This document shows, in pieces, positions 56,726-64,000 of a stretch of 64,000 nt of DNA; within the stretch, counting starts at the first letter, position 1; each line of letters begins with the position of its first letter. Location: NCBI RefSeq assembly GCF_007280555.1, contig NZ_VKDB01000001.1:186001-250000 (forward strand), read 5' to 3'. The stretch is from Deinococcus detaillensis. Lineage in GTDB: Bacteria > Deinococcota > Deinococci > Deinococcales > Deinococcaceae. The notes under the pieces were generated by a model, which saw nothing but the letters and a program-made list of their open reading frames with translations, was not told the DNA's origin and did not search any database. The position numbers and the translations under genes were made by a program.

Positions 56726-56840
56726 CAGCACAGCAGGAAGCGGGATGAGTCGGCACTCAAGACAGACTCTAGGTCGAAAAATGCCCACCCAGAGGGAGAG
56801 TCTGGGAGAGCATAAAATGGGGTGTGCTGAAGTTGTGGCA

Positions 56841-56893
56841 ACTACGGATCAGAAGGCCAGGGGTTCGAATCCCTTCAGGCACACCACACAAAA
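56841..56893 (+). repeat. attR, right 53-bp attachment repeat (tRNA-Arg fragment)
   Basis: Identical to 45731-45783. The 5' half of the tRNA is missing, so this copy is not a functional tRNA gene. It is the original chromosomal 3' end displaced by integration. Confidence 0.93.
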
Positions 56894-56917
56894 ACCTCGT
56901 CTTCGGGCGGGGTTTTT
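56894..56917 (+). terminator. Original chromosomal terminator of tRNA-Arg
   Basis: ACCTCGTC (56894-56901) pairs with GGCGGGGT (56906-56913) around a TTCG tetraloop, followed by TTTTT. It is now separated from the intact tRNA by the element. Confidence 0.75.
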
Positions 56918-56982
56918 CCGTTTGTTTGGGGTGGTGCTCTCTGGCTTCATTCATGACTGCCGTTCGGGTGAGACCAAACTCA

Positions 56983-57621
56983 TCATGACTCGGCCAAGCG
57001 CTCCAGCACCCGCCGTAGCCCCGTATCTAGCCCCGTGAGCGCTTCACCGATGCGCCACGCCGCTCGGTCACGCGGCCCCACAAAGTTGCTGATACCGCGC
57101 ACCTCAGCCACCGGAACGCCTGCCAGTAAGGCGGCGTGCGCCACTCCCGCGCCTTCCATACCTTCCACCAGCGCCCCCGGCACACGCCTCAGCAGCTCTG
57201 CCGCGCCCGCCACGCTGCCGGTCACGCTGTTCACGGTGACAAAGGGGCCGCAGGGTAAACCCAAGCTCAAGCTCGCGGGCCAGCAAGCAAAGCGGCCTGT
57301 GTTGCCCGCCGTCACTTCTAGGCCCAACTCTGCAAGCGGCAAAAACGCGTCTCCATCCCAAGCGCCCAAGTCTGCCTGCACGATTTCGGAAGCCAGCGCC
57401 ACGCTGCCCACTGCCAAGCCGCTGCCCTCAAAAGCCCCGCCAATGCCCGCGCTGATGGCGAGGTCATAACTGGAAGCGCTCAGGGCCGCCTGAGTCGCCA
57501 GCGCCGCCGCCACCGCGCCCACGCCGCTCATCACGATTTGTATTTCCACGCCGCTGACGTTGAGGGTATACAGCCGCTCAGCTTCTCCGGCAGTGGCGAC
57601 CACGATCAGGGCGCGTTTCAA
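56983..57621 (-). CDS. mqnB: Futalosine hydrolase (menaquinone synthesis)
   Basis: A 212-residue nucleoside phosphorylase-fold hydrolase. AISAGIGGAFEGSGLAVGSV and the C-terminal MEGAGVAHAALLAGVPVAEV followed by GISNFVGPRDRAAW point to MqnB, which splits futalosine to hypoxanthine and the menaquinone precursor. The related 5'-methylthioadenosine nucleosidase (MtnN) is the alternative, but the VGPRDR segment favours MqnB. The TTG start at 57621 overlaps the stop of the upstream SH3 gene, so the two are coupled. Confidence 0.85.
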   Translation of the reverse strand: MKRALIVVATAGEAERLYTLNVSGVEIQIVMSGVGAVAAALATQAALSASSYDLAISAGIGGAFEGSGLAVGSVALASEIVQADLGAWDGDAFLPLAELGLEVTAGNTGRFACWPASLSLGLPCGPFVTVNSVTGSVAGAAELLRRVPGALVEGMEGAGVAHAALLAGVPVAEVRGISNFVGPRDRAAWRIGEALTGLDTGLRRVLERLAES

Positions 57622-57941
57622 GGCTTAGCGCTGGACTGCGGCGTGATGATCGGCAAGACTTTTCGCTTCAGCAGGGCGGCGTACAGGTAGCCGGTATGGG
57701 TTTGCTGGCTGTCCTGGTAGGTCACCTGGCACCAATCGGTGCAGTCGCCGACCTTGACTTGCTGCCCCCTCGGAACCACCAGGAGGACTTTGGCTTTCAG
57801 GGACGGCTGCGCCCGCAAGTTGGTGTTGTGGCGGGTGGTGGCCTGCGCCCGAAAAACGAAATGCGCGTCTTGGGCAGCGGCGGGCAGTGTCAGGGCCAGT
57901 GCTCCAAGCAAGGCGGTGAGGGTGTGCTTCATGGTGTTCAT
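57618..57941 (-). CDS. Exported bacterial SH3-domain protein
   Basis: A 107-residue protein with a signal peptide (KHTLTALLGALALTLPAAAQ) and an SH3b domain (TNLRAQPSLKAKVLLVVPRG, VKVGDCTDWCQVTYQD, GYLYAALL). SH3b domains bind cell-wall peptides or other proteins in the envelope. A second ATG three codons in (57932) may be the real start. Its stop overlaps the mqnB start. Confidence 0.78.
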   Translation of the reverse strand: MNTMKHTLTALLGALALTLPAAAQDAHFVFRAQATTRHNTNLRAQPSLKAKVLLVVPRGQQVKVGDCTDWCQVTYQDSQQTHTGYLYAALLKRKVLPIITPQSSAKP

Positions 57942-57998
57942 TGTGAAGGCGCTCGCAGCGTTTGCCCACAGCGCTTTAACGAAGGGTGAAGGTGCTGG

Positions 57999-58622
57999 TC
58001 AGGAGAGGCGCTGGGCGTGGAAGGTTCGGGCAATCACGAAATTTTCGGCAAACCAACCTGTCGACCAATCTAGACACAGCATTGCCGTGGGCGGCGGCTG
58101 GTGTGGACTGCGCCGTCCCTTCCAAAGCAAGCTGGGACGCATCCCATAAAGCTCAAGGACGGCGGCATACTGCTCAAGCAAGCTCAGCGGGCCATGGGCC
58201 AGTTCACCTACGCCGAATGACAAATCCGGTGGCAGATAAACATTTTCAAAGAGGCCATATTCCAGAACATCATGGACGCCGCGTAAATCTTGCTCAAACT
58301 GCTTTTCTTCTGTGGGGGCAGCGGCAAACATCAAGCGTGCCCAGTCTTCTTGCCAGCTTCTTAGTCGCGGATGATGCAACGTAAAGCGCGAAAGTGTGGG
58401 TTCAAAAGCCAAGCAGTGCTCAGCAACACCTGCGGCGATGACTTGCCAGCGCTCGTGAACAGCTTGCCCCCGTTCGTCTTCGCCAATGAGGGAAAACTCA
58501 AGTTCAAGGTCGCCTTCTGAACGTCGCGCCGTTTCCAGCCTGGCCTCAACTAAATCGTCATCTACGGCTTGCTCAAGGTTCTCAAGCCTCCCTTCGAATT
58601 CTTCTCTGCCCTTTTCTTCCAT
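57999..58622 (-). CDS. Unknown 207-residue protein
   Basis: A soluble acidic protein with a charged helical start (EEKGREEFEGRLENLEQAVD) and an ordered C-terminal half (DLSFGVGELAHGPLSLLEQY, AMLCLDWSTGWFAENFVIAR). AAGGAG lies about 8 nt before the ATG. It stands between a terminator and the SH3 gene. No family recognised. Confidence 0.65.
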   Translation of the reverse strand: MEEKGREEFEGRLENLEQAVDDDLVEARLETARRSEGDLELEFSLIGEDERGQAVHERWQVIAAGVAEHCLAFEPTLSRFTLHHPRLRSWQEDWARLMFAAAPTEEKQFEQDLRGVHDVLEYGLFENVYLPPDLSFGVGELAHGPLSLLEQYAAVLELYGMRPSLLWKGRRSPHQPPPTAMLCLDWSTGWFAENFVIARTFHAQRLS

Positions 58623-58652
58623 GTCCCTCGCTCCTTTTTGAATACCGCCACG

Positions 58653-58682
58653 AAAAAGTCGCCCCCAGCTTGGAGGGCGACT
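58653..58682 (-). terminator. Intrinsic terminator of the RIO-type kinase gene
   Basis: AGTCGCCC (58657-58664) pairs with GGGCGACT (58675-58682). On the minus strand a run of five T follows (complement of 58653-58657). Confidence 0.8.
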
Positions 58683-58694
58683 GAATCAATATCT

Positions 58695-59573
58695 TCACGG
58701 CAAAGTCAAACGCGGCTTGTCGGGCAGAGTGCGGGCGAGGCGCTGCACTTCGCGCAGGGTGCTTTCGGCGTCCTCACGAATCCCGAGGCGCTTAAAGCTC
58801 TGCGCCAAACTTTCGGCGTCGCGCTTTAAGAGCGACTGAAAGTGAGGGTTGGTCTGGTCACTGACCTGTGGAAAATCAATCATCATCACGCTCCCCTCCC
58901 ACCACAGGAGGTTGTAAGTGCTGTAATCCCCGTGGACGAGGCCGAGTTTAAGCAGCCGCGCCATGCCTTCCAGCGCTTGCTGCCAAGCAACTTGAGCTTC
59001 TTCAGGCGTCAGGCGAATATCGCTGAGCCTCGGCGCGGGCCGGTCTTCGTCGCCGATAAAGCGCATCAGCACGGCGGGACTGGTCTGGACATAATCAAAT
59101 GCCTCGGGACCGATCAGCGGTTCAGGAACGTTCAGTCCGGCTTGCCAGAGCTGCCACAGCACCATGTACTCGCTGGCCACCCACAAGTCTTGCTGGGCGG
59201 CTGGGCCTTTGGAGCCGCGCTTGGCGATCGCCTTGCTCACCGCGTCACTGGTGCTGGCGAGTCCTACGCCGTAATCGCCAGTGTTTTTGAAGCTGCGGGC
59301 GGCCACGTCGCGGTAAATCTTGAGCGCCAAGAGGCCGTCGTCATTTTCAGCGAGGTAAACGGTGGCTTCTTTGCCGCTTTTGATTTCGGCCAGCACCTCG
59401 GTAATCAGGCCCAATTCTTCAAGCTGGGTCAGTACCGGGTCTTTGGCGTCGGCGTCAGCGCTCATGGCCGAGAGCTTGCGCCTGCCCTGCGGTTTACGGC
59501 GCTTGCGGCTGAGCTTTTGCTCTTGCTCCGCGTCGTCGCCGCTCACATGGCGGTCTAAAAGCTGGCCCTTCAA
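58695..59573 (-). CDS. RIO1-type atypical serine/threonine kinase
   Basis: A 292-residue RIO-family kinase. After a basic N-terminal tail (RKRRKPQGRRKL) come the flexible loop IKSGKEATVYLAEN, the ATP-binding Lys in LALKIYRD, the hinge AVLMRFIGDE, the catalytic loop LVHGDYSTYNLLW and the metal-binding MIDFPQVSD. Eukaryotic and archaeal RIO kinases act as ATPases in small-subunit maturation; bacterial substrates are unknown. The TTG start at 59573 is the longest option; GTG codons inside are possible. A short gene with a strong ribosome site precedes it by 15 nt. Confidence 0.85.
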   Translation of the reverse strand: MKGQLLDRHVSGDDAEQEQKLSRKRRKPQGRRKLSAMSADADAKDPVLTQLEELGLITEVLAEIKSGKEATVYLAENDDGLLALKIYRDVAARSFKNTGDYGVGLASTSDAVSKAIAKRGSKGPAAQQDLWVASEYMVLWQLWQAGLNVPEPLIGPEAFDYVQTSPAVLMRFIGDEDRPAPRLSDIRLTPEEAQVAWQQALEGMARLLKLGLVHGDYSTYNLLWWEGSVMMIDFPQVSDQTNPHFQSLLKRDAESLAQSFKRLGIREDAESTLREVQRLARTLPDKPRLTLP

Positions 59574-59588
59574 CTGAGGCCTTGAAAA

Positions 59589-59738
59589 CTAACTGTTCGG
59601 GTCGTATAGGGGGGAACCGCTGAAACTTGGTGCAGCATGCATACTCCGTGAATCAGAAAATGGGGCGACGGGGAGAAAGCCTCGTTGCGCGTCTTCAATC
59701 AAAACAAGCTCGGTTAAAACAAAGTAGTTGTCAGTCAT
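59589..59738 (-). CDS. Short 49-residue protein upstream of the RIO kinase
   Basis: The ATG at 59738 follows an excellent Shine-Dalgarno sequence (AAAGGAGGTG, about 7 nt before). The frame begins MTDNYFVLTELVLIEDAQRG and is soluble, with a proline-, serine- and glycine-rich end (SGSPLYDPNS). It stops 15 nt before the kinase start, so the two are probably translated from one mRNA. It could be a small partner or a leader frame. No family recognised. Confidence 0.6.
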   Translation of the reverse strand: MTDNYFVLTELVLIEDAQRGFLPVAPFSDSRSMHAAPSFSGSPLYDPNS

Positions 59739-59872
59739 GTTGCTGCACCTCCTTTCAGGTGATGGCTCAGCTTAGCAGGTGAGGCGGCCATGAGGAAGGG
59801 CGCAGCGCGGCGGGTAGGCCAATGTGCTTAGCACTCTCCTTGACCCAACAAGCCAGTGGCAACCGACAAGCT

Positions 59873-60841
59873 CTACTTCAGCGTTTTGCTAATCGCCGCG
59901 TTGCTGAAAAAGTCGCTGGCTTTTGCGCTGCTCGGCACTTTGCCCTGCTTTTGCAAGTACGCCACCGCCTTTGTCCACGCGGCGGGGTCGCTGTAGCCCA
60001 GACCGCTGACTTTGGTGGCGCTGCTCTGCATCAGCGGCAAACTGGCCTGCAAGACGCTGAGCGTGCCGCCGCCGCTGCCGAAGTCCTTGAGCCCAATCTT
60101 GAAGGCTTGGGCCGGATCGTTGATGGTCAGGCGCATGGCCCGCTGCGAGGCCCGCACCACTTTTTTGGCCAGCGCCGTCTGGGCGTTTTTGTCGGTGGTG
60201 ATGATGCCTACGCCCACCATCGGGTAAGCCGCCGTCACGTCGAGGGTGTTGACTGGCACGCCCGCCGCTTTCAGGTTCACGACTTCGTTGTTGACAAAGC
60301 CCACCGCCGCGTCTACCTTGCCGCCGCGCACCGCTTCAAGCTGGGTAAAGCCGATGGAAGCCAGTTTCACGTCGCTTTCTTTGAGGCCCGCCGAGTCGAG
60401 CAGTGCGCCCAGAGCAAAGTAAGTGCTGCCGAAGGTGCCGGGAATGCCGATGACTTTACCCTTCAAGTCGGCGGGCGTGCGGATATTTTTGCTGGCCAAA
60501 CTGAACACCGTCGCCGGAACTTTTTGGTACATCGCCATGATGTATTTGACCGGCTGTCCCGCCGAACGCGCCAAAATCGCGTCTTCAGGATCGCCCACCA
60601 CGAAGTCGAGTTTGCCTTGCAGCAGCAGCGGAATAAGTTCGGAAACGTAACCGTGCTGATACTCCACGTTCAGCCCCTCGGCCTTGAAGTAGTCCAGCCG
60701 CTTGGCGACGTAAAACGGCGTGAACTGCACATTGGGGATATACCCCAGCCCGATATGAATGGTGGGCAGTGGTGGCGTTTGGGCCTGGGTCGCACCGAGC
60801 AGGCCCAAACTGAGAACAGCGGTGAAAAGAAAGCGTGACAT
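59873..60841 (-). CDS. NMT1/THI5-like ABC substrate-binding protein
   Basis: A 322-residue exported binding protein. The signal peptide is MSRFLFTAVLSLGLLGATQA. The mature protein has the two-lobed NMT1/THI5 pattern: IHIGLGYIPNVQFTPFYVAK, KLDFVVGDPEDAILA, GKVIGIPGTFGSTYFALGAL, AVGFVNNEVVNL. Likely ligands are a pyrimidine precursor of thiamine, riboflavin or a similar compound. No permease or ATPase gene is adjacent, so it may serve a transporter encoded elsewhere. The ATG at 60841 with TAAACT 7 nt upstream (60849-60854) is preferred over the longer frame. Confidence 0.85.
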   Translation of the reverse strand: MSRFLFTAVLSLGLLGATQAQTPPLPTIHIGLGYIPNVQFTPFYVAKRLDYFKAEGLNVEYQHGYVSELIPLLLQGKLDFVVGDPEDAILARSAGQPVKYIMAMYQKVPATVFSLASKNIRTPADLKGKVIGIPGTFGSTYFALGALLDSAGLKESDVKLASIGFTQLEAVRGGKVDAAVGFVNNEVVNLKAAGVPVNTLDVTAAYPMVGVGIITTDKNAQTALAKKVVRASQRAMRLTINDPAQAFKIGLKDFGSGGGTLSVLQASLPLMQSSATKVSGLGYSDPAAWTKAVAYLQKQGKVPSSAKASDFFSNAAISKTLK

Positions 60842-61008
60842 ACTCAGCAGTTTAGAGCTGGGGGCGCTTGTGCAAGTGTTACGCGGCTGAGGCAATCTGA
60901 TGGGAGCTTACAGTAGGGGCAATGTGAGCGGTTCTTGAGCCAGCTCAAAAGGCAGGTCTAAAGAAAAGGAAGTGGCAACCCACCTGCTTTTTCTGGCAGG
61001 ATGCCAGC

Positions 61009-61374
61009 ATGAGTATCCTCAACTTCGTGGGCCGCGCCGCGCTGGCTTCTATTTTCGTTCAGGGCGGCCTCTCGGCGCTGCAACACCCCCAGCAACGCGC
61101 CAAACTGGTCGAGCGGGCCGGACTCCCGCAGCCGGAGCTGCTGACCCAAATCAACGGCGGCATCATGGCCGCGTCGGGCGTGCTGATGGCGCTGGGCATC
61201 ATGCCGCGTACCTCGGCGCTGGCGCTGCTCTCCAGTATGGTGCCCACTACTGTTGTCGGCCACCCGTTTTGGCAACTGGAGGGAGCCGAGCGCCAGGGTC
61301 AGATGCTGCATTTTGCCAAAAACGTGGCCATGATGGGCGGTCTGCTGCTGGTGGTGGCTGACCGGGGAAAGTAA
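61009..61374 (+). CDS. DoxX-family membrane protein
   Basis: A 121-residue, four-helix membrane protein of the DoxX family: NFVGRAALASIFVQGGLSAL at the start, NGGIMAASGVLMALGI in the middle and MGGLLLVVADRGK at the end. Relatives act in quinone or thiosulphate oxidation and in stress-linked membrane complexes; here the role is open. It is a single gene followed by a bidirectional terminator. Confidence 0.82.
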   Translation: MSILNFVGRAALASIFVQGGLSALQHPQQRAKLVERAGLPQPELLTQINGGIMAASGVLMALGIMPRTSALALLSSMVPTTVVGHPFWQLEGAERQGQMLHFAKNVAMMGGLLLVVADRGK

Positions 61375-61392
61375 CAGCGGCAGCAGAGAAAT

Positions 61393-61426
61393 AAAAACCG
61401 CGTCCATCACTGGGACGCGGTTTTTT
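61393..61426. terminator. Bidirectional terminator between doxX and the aldo/keto reductase
   Basis: AAAACCGCGTCC (61394-61405) and GGACGCGGTTTT (61413-61424) form a 12-bp stem with T runs on both strands. Confidence 0.88.
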
Positions 61427-61437
61427 CAAATCTGAAC

Positions 61438-62328
61438 TTACTTCTGCTTGCTGGCTTCTGCCTTGCCCTGCTGATCGAGCGCCTTAAAGTCCTCGTCGCT
61501 GAGGATCAGGCCTGCCGCCGCCACATTTTCTTCGAGGTGCTTGACTTTGCTGGTGCCGGGAATCGGCAACATCACCGGGCTGCGCTGCAAAATCCATGCC
61601 AGAGCGATCCCGCTGGCGCTGACCTGGTGCTTCTCGGCCACGCTGCTGAGCAAGCTGCCTTCTTTGGCAAGGCTGCCCGACGCCAGCGGGAACCAGGGAA
61701 TAAAGCCGATGTTCTGCGCCTCGCAGTAGTCCAGCACTTCTTCGCTTTGGCGGGTCACCAGGTTGTAGAGGTTTTGAACGGTGGTCACTTCAAAGACCTG
61801 CTGGGCGGCTTTGATCTCTTCCACGCTGACTTCCGACAAGCCCAGGTGGCGAATCAGGCCTTCGTCTTGCATCTGCTTCATCACGCCGAACTGCTCGTCA
61901 CGCGGCACTTTTTTGTCGATGCGGTGGAGTTGCCACAGCGGAATCTGCTCGATTTTGAGGCGGCGCAGGCTCATCAGCACGCACTGACGCAGGTACTCGG
62001 GGCGGCCCAGCGGCGGCCAGACATCGGGGCCGTGACGGGTCAGGCCGCCTTTGGTGGCGATCACCGTGTCGCCGTAAGGGAAAAGCGCTTCGGCGATCAA
62101 ATCTTCGGAAATATAAGGGCCGTAGCTGTCGGCGGTGTCAATAAAGTCAATGCCGAGTTCGGGAAGGCGTTTGAGAACCTTGAGGGCTTCCTCACGGTCA
62201 TCCGGCTCGCCCCAAATGCCTTTGCCGGTAATCCGCATGGCTCCGTAGCCGAGGCGGTTGACGCTGAGGTCGCCGCCGATCTTGAACTGGCCGCTGGCCT
62301 GTGCGCTGAGTGAATGGGTTTGAGTCAT
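61438..62328 (-). CDS. Aldo/keto reductase
   Basis: A 296-residue NADPH-dependent (alpha/beta)8-barrel oxidoreductase. The catalytic tetrad is visible: Asp and Tyr in [10 protein letters not shown], Lys in VIATKGG and His in WQLHRID. The cofactor-binding end has [20 protein letters not shown]. It resembles the general stress AKRs (YdbC/IolS-like) that reduce reactive aldehydes, but the substrate is unknown. It is a single gene with a terminator downstream. Confidence 0.9.
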   Translation of the reverse strand: MTQTHSLSAQASGQFKIGGDLSVNRLGYGAMRITGKGIWGEPDDREEALKVLKRLPELGIDFIDTADSYGPYISEDLIAEALFPYGDTVIATKGGLTRHGPDVWPPLGRPEYLRQCVLMSLRRLKIEQIPLWQLHRIDKKVPRDEQFGVMKQMQDEGLIRHLGLSEVSVEEIKAAQQVFEVTTVQNLYNLVTRQSEEVLDYCEAQNIGFIPWFPLASGSLAKEGSLLSSVAEKHQVSASGIALAWILQRSPVMLPIPGTSKVKHLEENVAAAGLILSDEDFKALDQQGKAEASKQK

Positions 62329-62404
62329 GCCCAGGGTTCTAGCGCTCCTAGCGCCTGAGCAATGCGGCAGCGCTCTCAGGATGAAGGTCTGCTCAAAACG
62401 GCGC

Positions 62405-63568
62405 TTAGCGCGGGGGACACTCTTCGAGAATCCGCGCCGCTTGGTCTGAGGCTTCGGAGTCGGGTAAAAAGCTGCCGTGAAGTTGAAGTACGGGCGAAAG
62501 GGGAGTATCCAGCTCGTCGTACAGCACCACGCGGTTGCGGCCCGTCTGTTTGGCCTGATACAGCGCAGTGTCGGCGCGGGCCGCCGTTTGCGCCAGCGAC
62601 TCGCCTTGTTCGCGCAGCGCCACCCCCAAGCTGACGGTCAGCGGCGTGGCGTCGTCGGTGTACTGCACACTTTCGCGAATAGATTCGGCGAACAGATAAG
62701 CCAGCGTCGGGGTACTGGCAGGCAGCAGCACCAAAAATTCCTCGCCGCCCCAGCGCCCCACCGCAGGTTGCGGCGCGGACGAGCGCGGGGAAATGCCGAG
62801 CTGGCGGTAAATCAGTTGGCCCACCGACCAAAGCAAGCGGTCGCCCTCGGCGTGTCCAAAACGGTCGTTGACCTGCTTGAAGTGGTCAATATCCACCATC
62901 ATCACGGCGGCGCTCTCAAGCGGCTTATAGGTCTGCCACAAGTTGATCAGCGCCCGGCGGTTGGGCAAAGTGGTCAGGTCGTCGGTGTAGGCAAGGCGCT
63001 GGTACACGCGGCGCGATTCGTGGGCTTCTTCCCACCACTTCCGGTACAAGTACAGCAGGAAAAAGACGCCCACTGTCGCGGTCATCAGCGCCAAGGAAAT
63101 CCAGCGTTCCGGCGAAGGATCGCGGCCTATCAGTGAAGCGCTGATGGAGAGGTGAAGGCCTGAGTAGAGCACGGTGGTGAGAACGACCCAACGGGTACGT
63201 TGAAACAAAAAAATGCCAGCAGCAACAATATACAAGCTGTTTTCTGAAAACGCGCCTAGACCGTCAGTACCAAACAGACGCAGCACATTGAGTGCGATGC
63301 CGTTGGCGCACAGGAGCGTGAGCATTAAAAACTCGTAGCGTGTCGAAAGCGTGCGCGAACGCCCAAAAATGGCTCCGCCGATTAAGACCAGCAGCAGCGG
63401 CACATAAAGCGGCCACCAAACCGGCAAGACCCCTGTCAGCGACCCCCATAAAATAAAGAACCCCAAAGGAATAGAAAAAAACAGCGTCGCCTCAAAAATC
63501 TTGAGATGCTTGTCTTGGTGTTCTTGAAGAACAGAGGGTTCTAGATTGTTGAGGACAGGCTGCTTCAA
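62405..63568 (-). CDS. Membrane diguanylate cyclase (GGDEF)
   Basis: A 387-residue protein. About six membrane helices fill residues 28-175 and probably form the sensor. The GGDEF domain follows: [34 protein letters not shown] and the active-site [13 protein letters not shown] with GGEEF at 274-278. It should make cyclic di-GMP from two GTP. The RxxD inhibitory site normally five residues before GGDEF is absent, so product inhibition may be weak. The start is a TTG at 63568 with GGAG about 7 nt before it. Confidence 0.88.
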   Translation of the reverse strand: MKQPVLNNLEPSVLQEHQDKHLKIFEATLFFSIPLGFFILWGSLTGVLPVWWPLYVPLLLVLIGGAIFGRSRTLSTRYEFLMLTLLCANGIALNVLRLFGTDGLGAFSENSLYIVAAGIFLFQRTRWVVLTTVLYSGLHLSISASLIGRDPSPERWISLALMTATVGVFFLLYLYRKWWEEAHESRRVYQRLAYTDDLTTLPNRRALINLWQTYKPLESAAVMMVDIDHFKQVNDRFGHAEGDRLLWSVGQLIYRQLGISPRSSAPQPAVGRWGGEEFLVLLPASTPTLAYLFAESIRESVQYTDDATPLTVSLGVALREQGESLAQTAARADTALYQAKQTGRNRVVLYDELDTPLSPVLQLHGSFLPDSEASDQAARILEECPPR

Positions 63569-63744
63569 GGGCGCTCCAAGAGTGGGCCGAAGAGAGATCC
63601 AGGATCAGCTCCAGTTTCACTTCGCTCGGCTGGAAACGGCCATCAAAGTAGCGCCGAGAGTCGCACAGCTTTCTTGCTTGTTAGATTACTCACATTACTC
63701 ATGGACTTCAAATGGCTGTATAGGCTTAGACGATAAGCTGAAAT

Positions 63745-64000
63745 CTAAGGCAAGCGCACCGGATCGCAGTTGCCCGACAAGCTCTCCTCGGCGCTTTGCG
63801 CCACCACCACCTGTTCAGTTTTGCCCACGTAACCGATGCAGCGGGCCAGCGCGTCCATATAATCCGGGTCACTGGCTTTGGCTTTGGCGTCTTGAAGGAC
63901 AGTGACGTCTTGTTCGAGTTGCGTTTGTTGGCTGCGGGCCAGCGCAGTTTGCTGCGTCCAGGTCAGGTAACGGTAGCCACTCTGGCCCAGCAAAAATGTC
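63745..64000 (-). CDS. FtsB/DivIC-like septum protein, C-terminal part (cut by window edge)
   Basis: Only the last 85 or so codons are in the window. They form a coiled coil (TWTQQTALARSQQTQLEQDV) followed by the short conserved end DPDYMDALARCIGYVGKTEQVVV, the pattern of FtsB/DivIC proteins, which link early and late divisome components. The membrane helix would lie beyond the edge. A TTG inside is the first visible start but probably not the real one. The 176 bp to the diguanylate cyclase gene hold nothing I can support. Confidence 0.65.
   Translation of the reverse strand, partial: TFLLGQSGYRYLTWTQQTALARSQQTQLEQDVTVLQDAKAKASDPDYMDALARCIGYVGKTEQVVVAQSAEESLSGNCDPVRLP

Noticed and set aside
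56769..56954. A minus-strand reading frame across the right attachment site.
   Set aside because: It is the translated complement of the tRNA-Arg fragment and its terminator.

Overview
The window is a 64 kb piece of a Deinococcus-type chromosome. Supporting signs are the 297-residue SSB with two OB folds between rpsF and rpsR, an acyl-ACP desaturase, futalosine-route menaquinone synthesis, OmpR-type regulators beside RNase J, paired deoxynucleoside kinases, high G+C, and a promoter style typical of the genus. At least 30 genes have a TANNNT -10 box only 5-8 nt before the start codon, so their mRNAs should be leaderless. I used that signal to correct several starts. The species cannot be named from the sequence alone.

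Layout. 1-5.3 kb: start of coaBC, rpoZ, two CorA-type transporters (the first behind a possible leader peptide), fluoride channel crcB, xseA. 5.3-7.7 kb: the rpsF-ssb-rpsR-rplI operon. 7.8-15.7 kb: a signalling block with four response regulators and no histidine kinase, a Fur-family regulator, a K+/H+ antiporter and RNase J. 15.7-16.5 kb: a vapBC toxin-antitoxin pair converging on a small gene coupled to dnaE. 16.5-23.7 kb: dnaE, a DUF2270 membrane protein, mutY, a cis-prenyltransferase, an orphan AbrB-type protein. 23.7-28.3 kb: a low-G+C unknown gene and an ABC exporter with its DesK/DesR-like two-component pair. 28.4-29.8 kb: a divergent Rad52/DdrA-like protein next to a metallophosphoesterase. 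29.9-34.4 kb: the chromosome segregation locus mnmG-rsmG-parA-parB with five parS-like sites. 34.4-45.4 kb: a VanW protein, acyl-ACP desaturase, peroxiredoxin, ygfZ, murE, two deoxynucleoside kinases, rpsO, and a nitrilase-fold protein lacking its catalytic cysteine.

45.4-57 kb: a tRNA cluster (Ser-UGA, Ser-GCU, Arg-ACG) whose tRNA-Arg is the attachment site of an 11.1 kb integrated element. The element is bounded by 53-bp direct repeats. It carries a tyrosine integrase, a repressor facing a strong promoter with a dyad operator, two unknown early-type genes, an MmeI-like single-chain restriction-modification enzyme, a primase/DUF3987 replication protein, an AlpA-like gene, and a control region with a 20-bp-arm perfect hairpin and integrase arm-type repeats. 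It has no capsid or conjugation genes and resembles a phage satellite or small replicative island with a defence cargo. This is the most interesting system in the window.

57-64 kb: mqnB, an SH3 protein, a RIO-type kinase with a short upstream gene, an NMT1-like binding protein, DoxX, an aldo/keto reductase, a diguanylate cyclase, and an FtsB/DivIC-like gene cut by the right edge. No rRNA or CRISPR array was seen.
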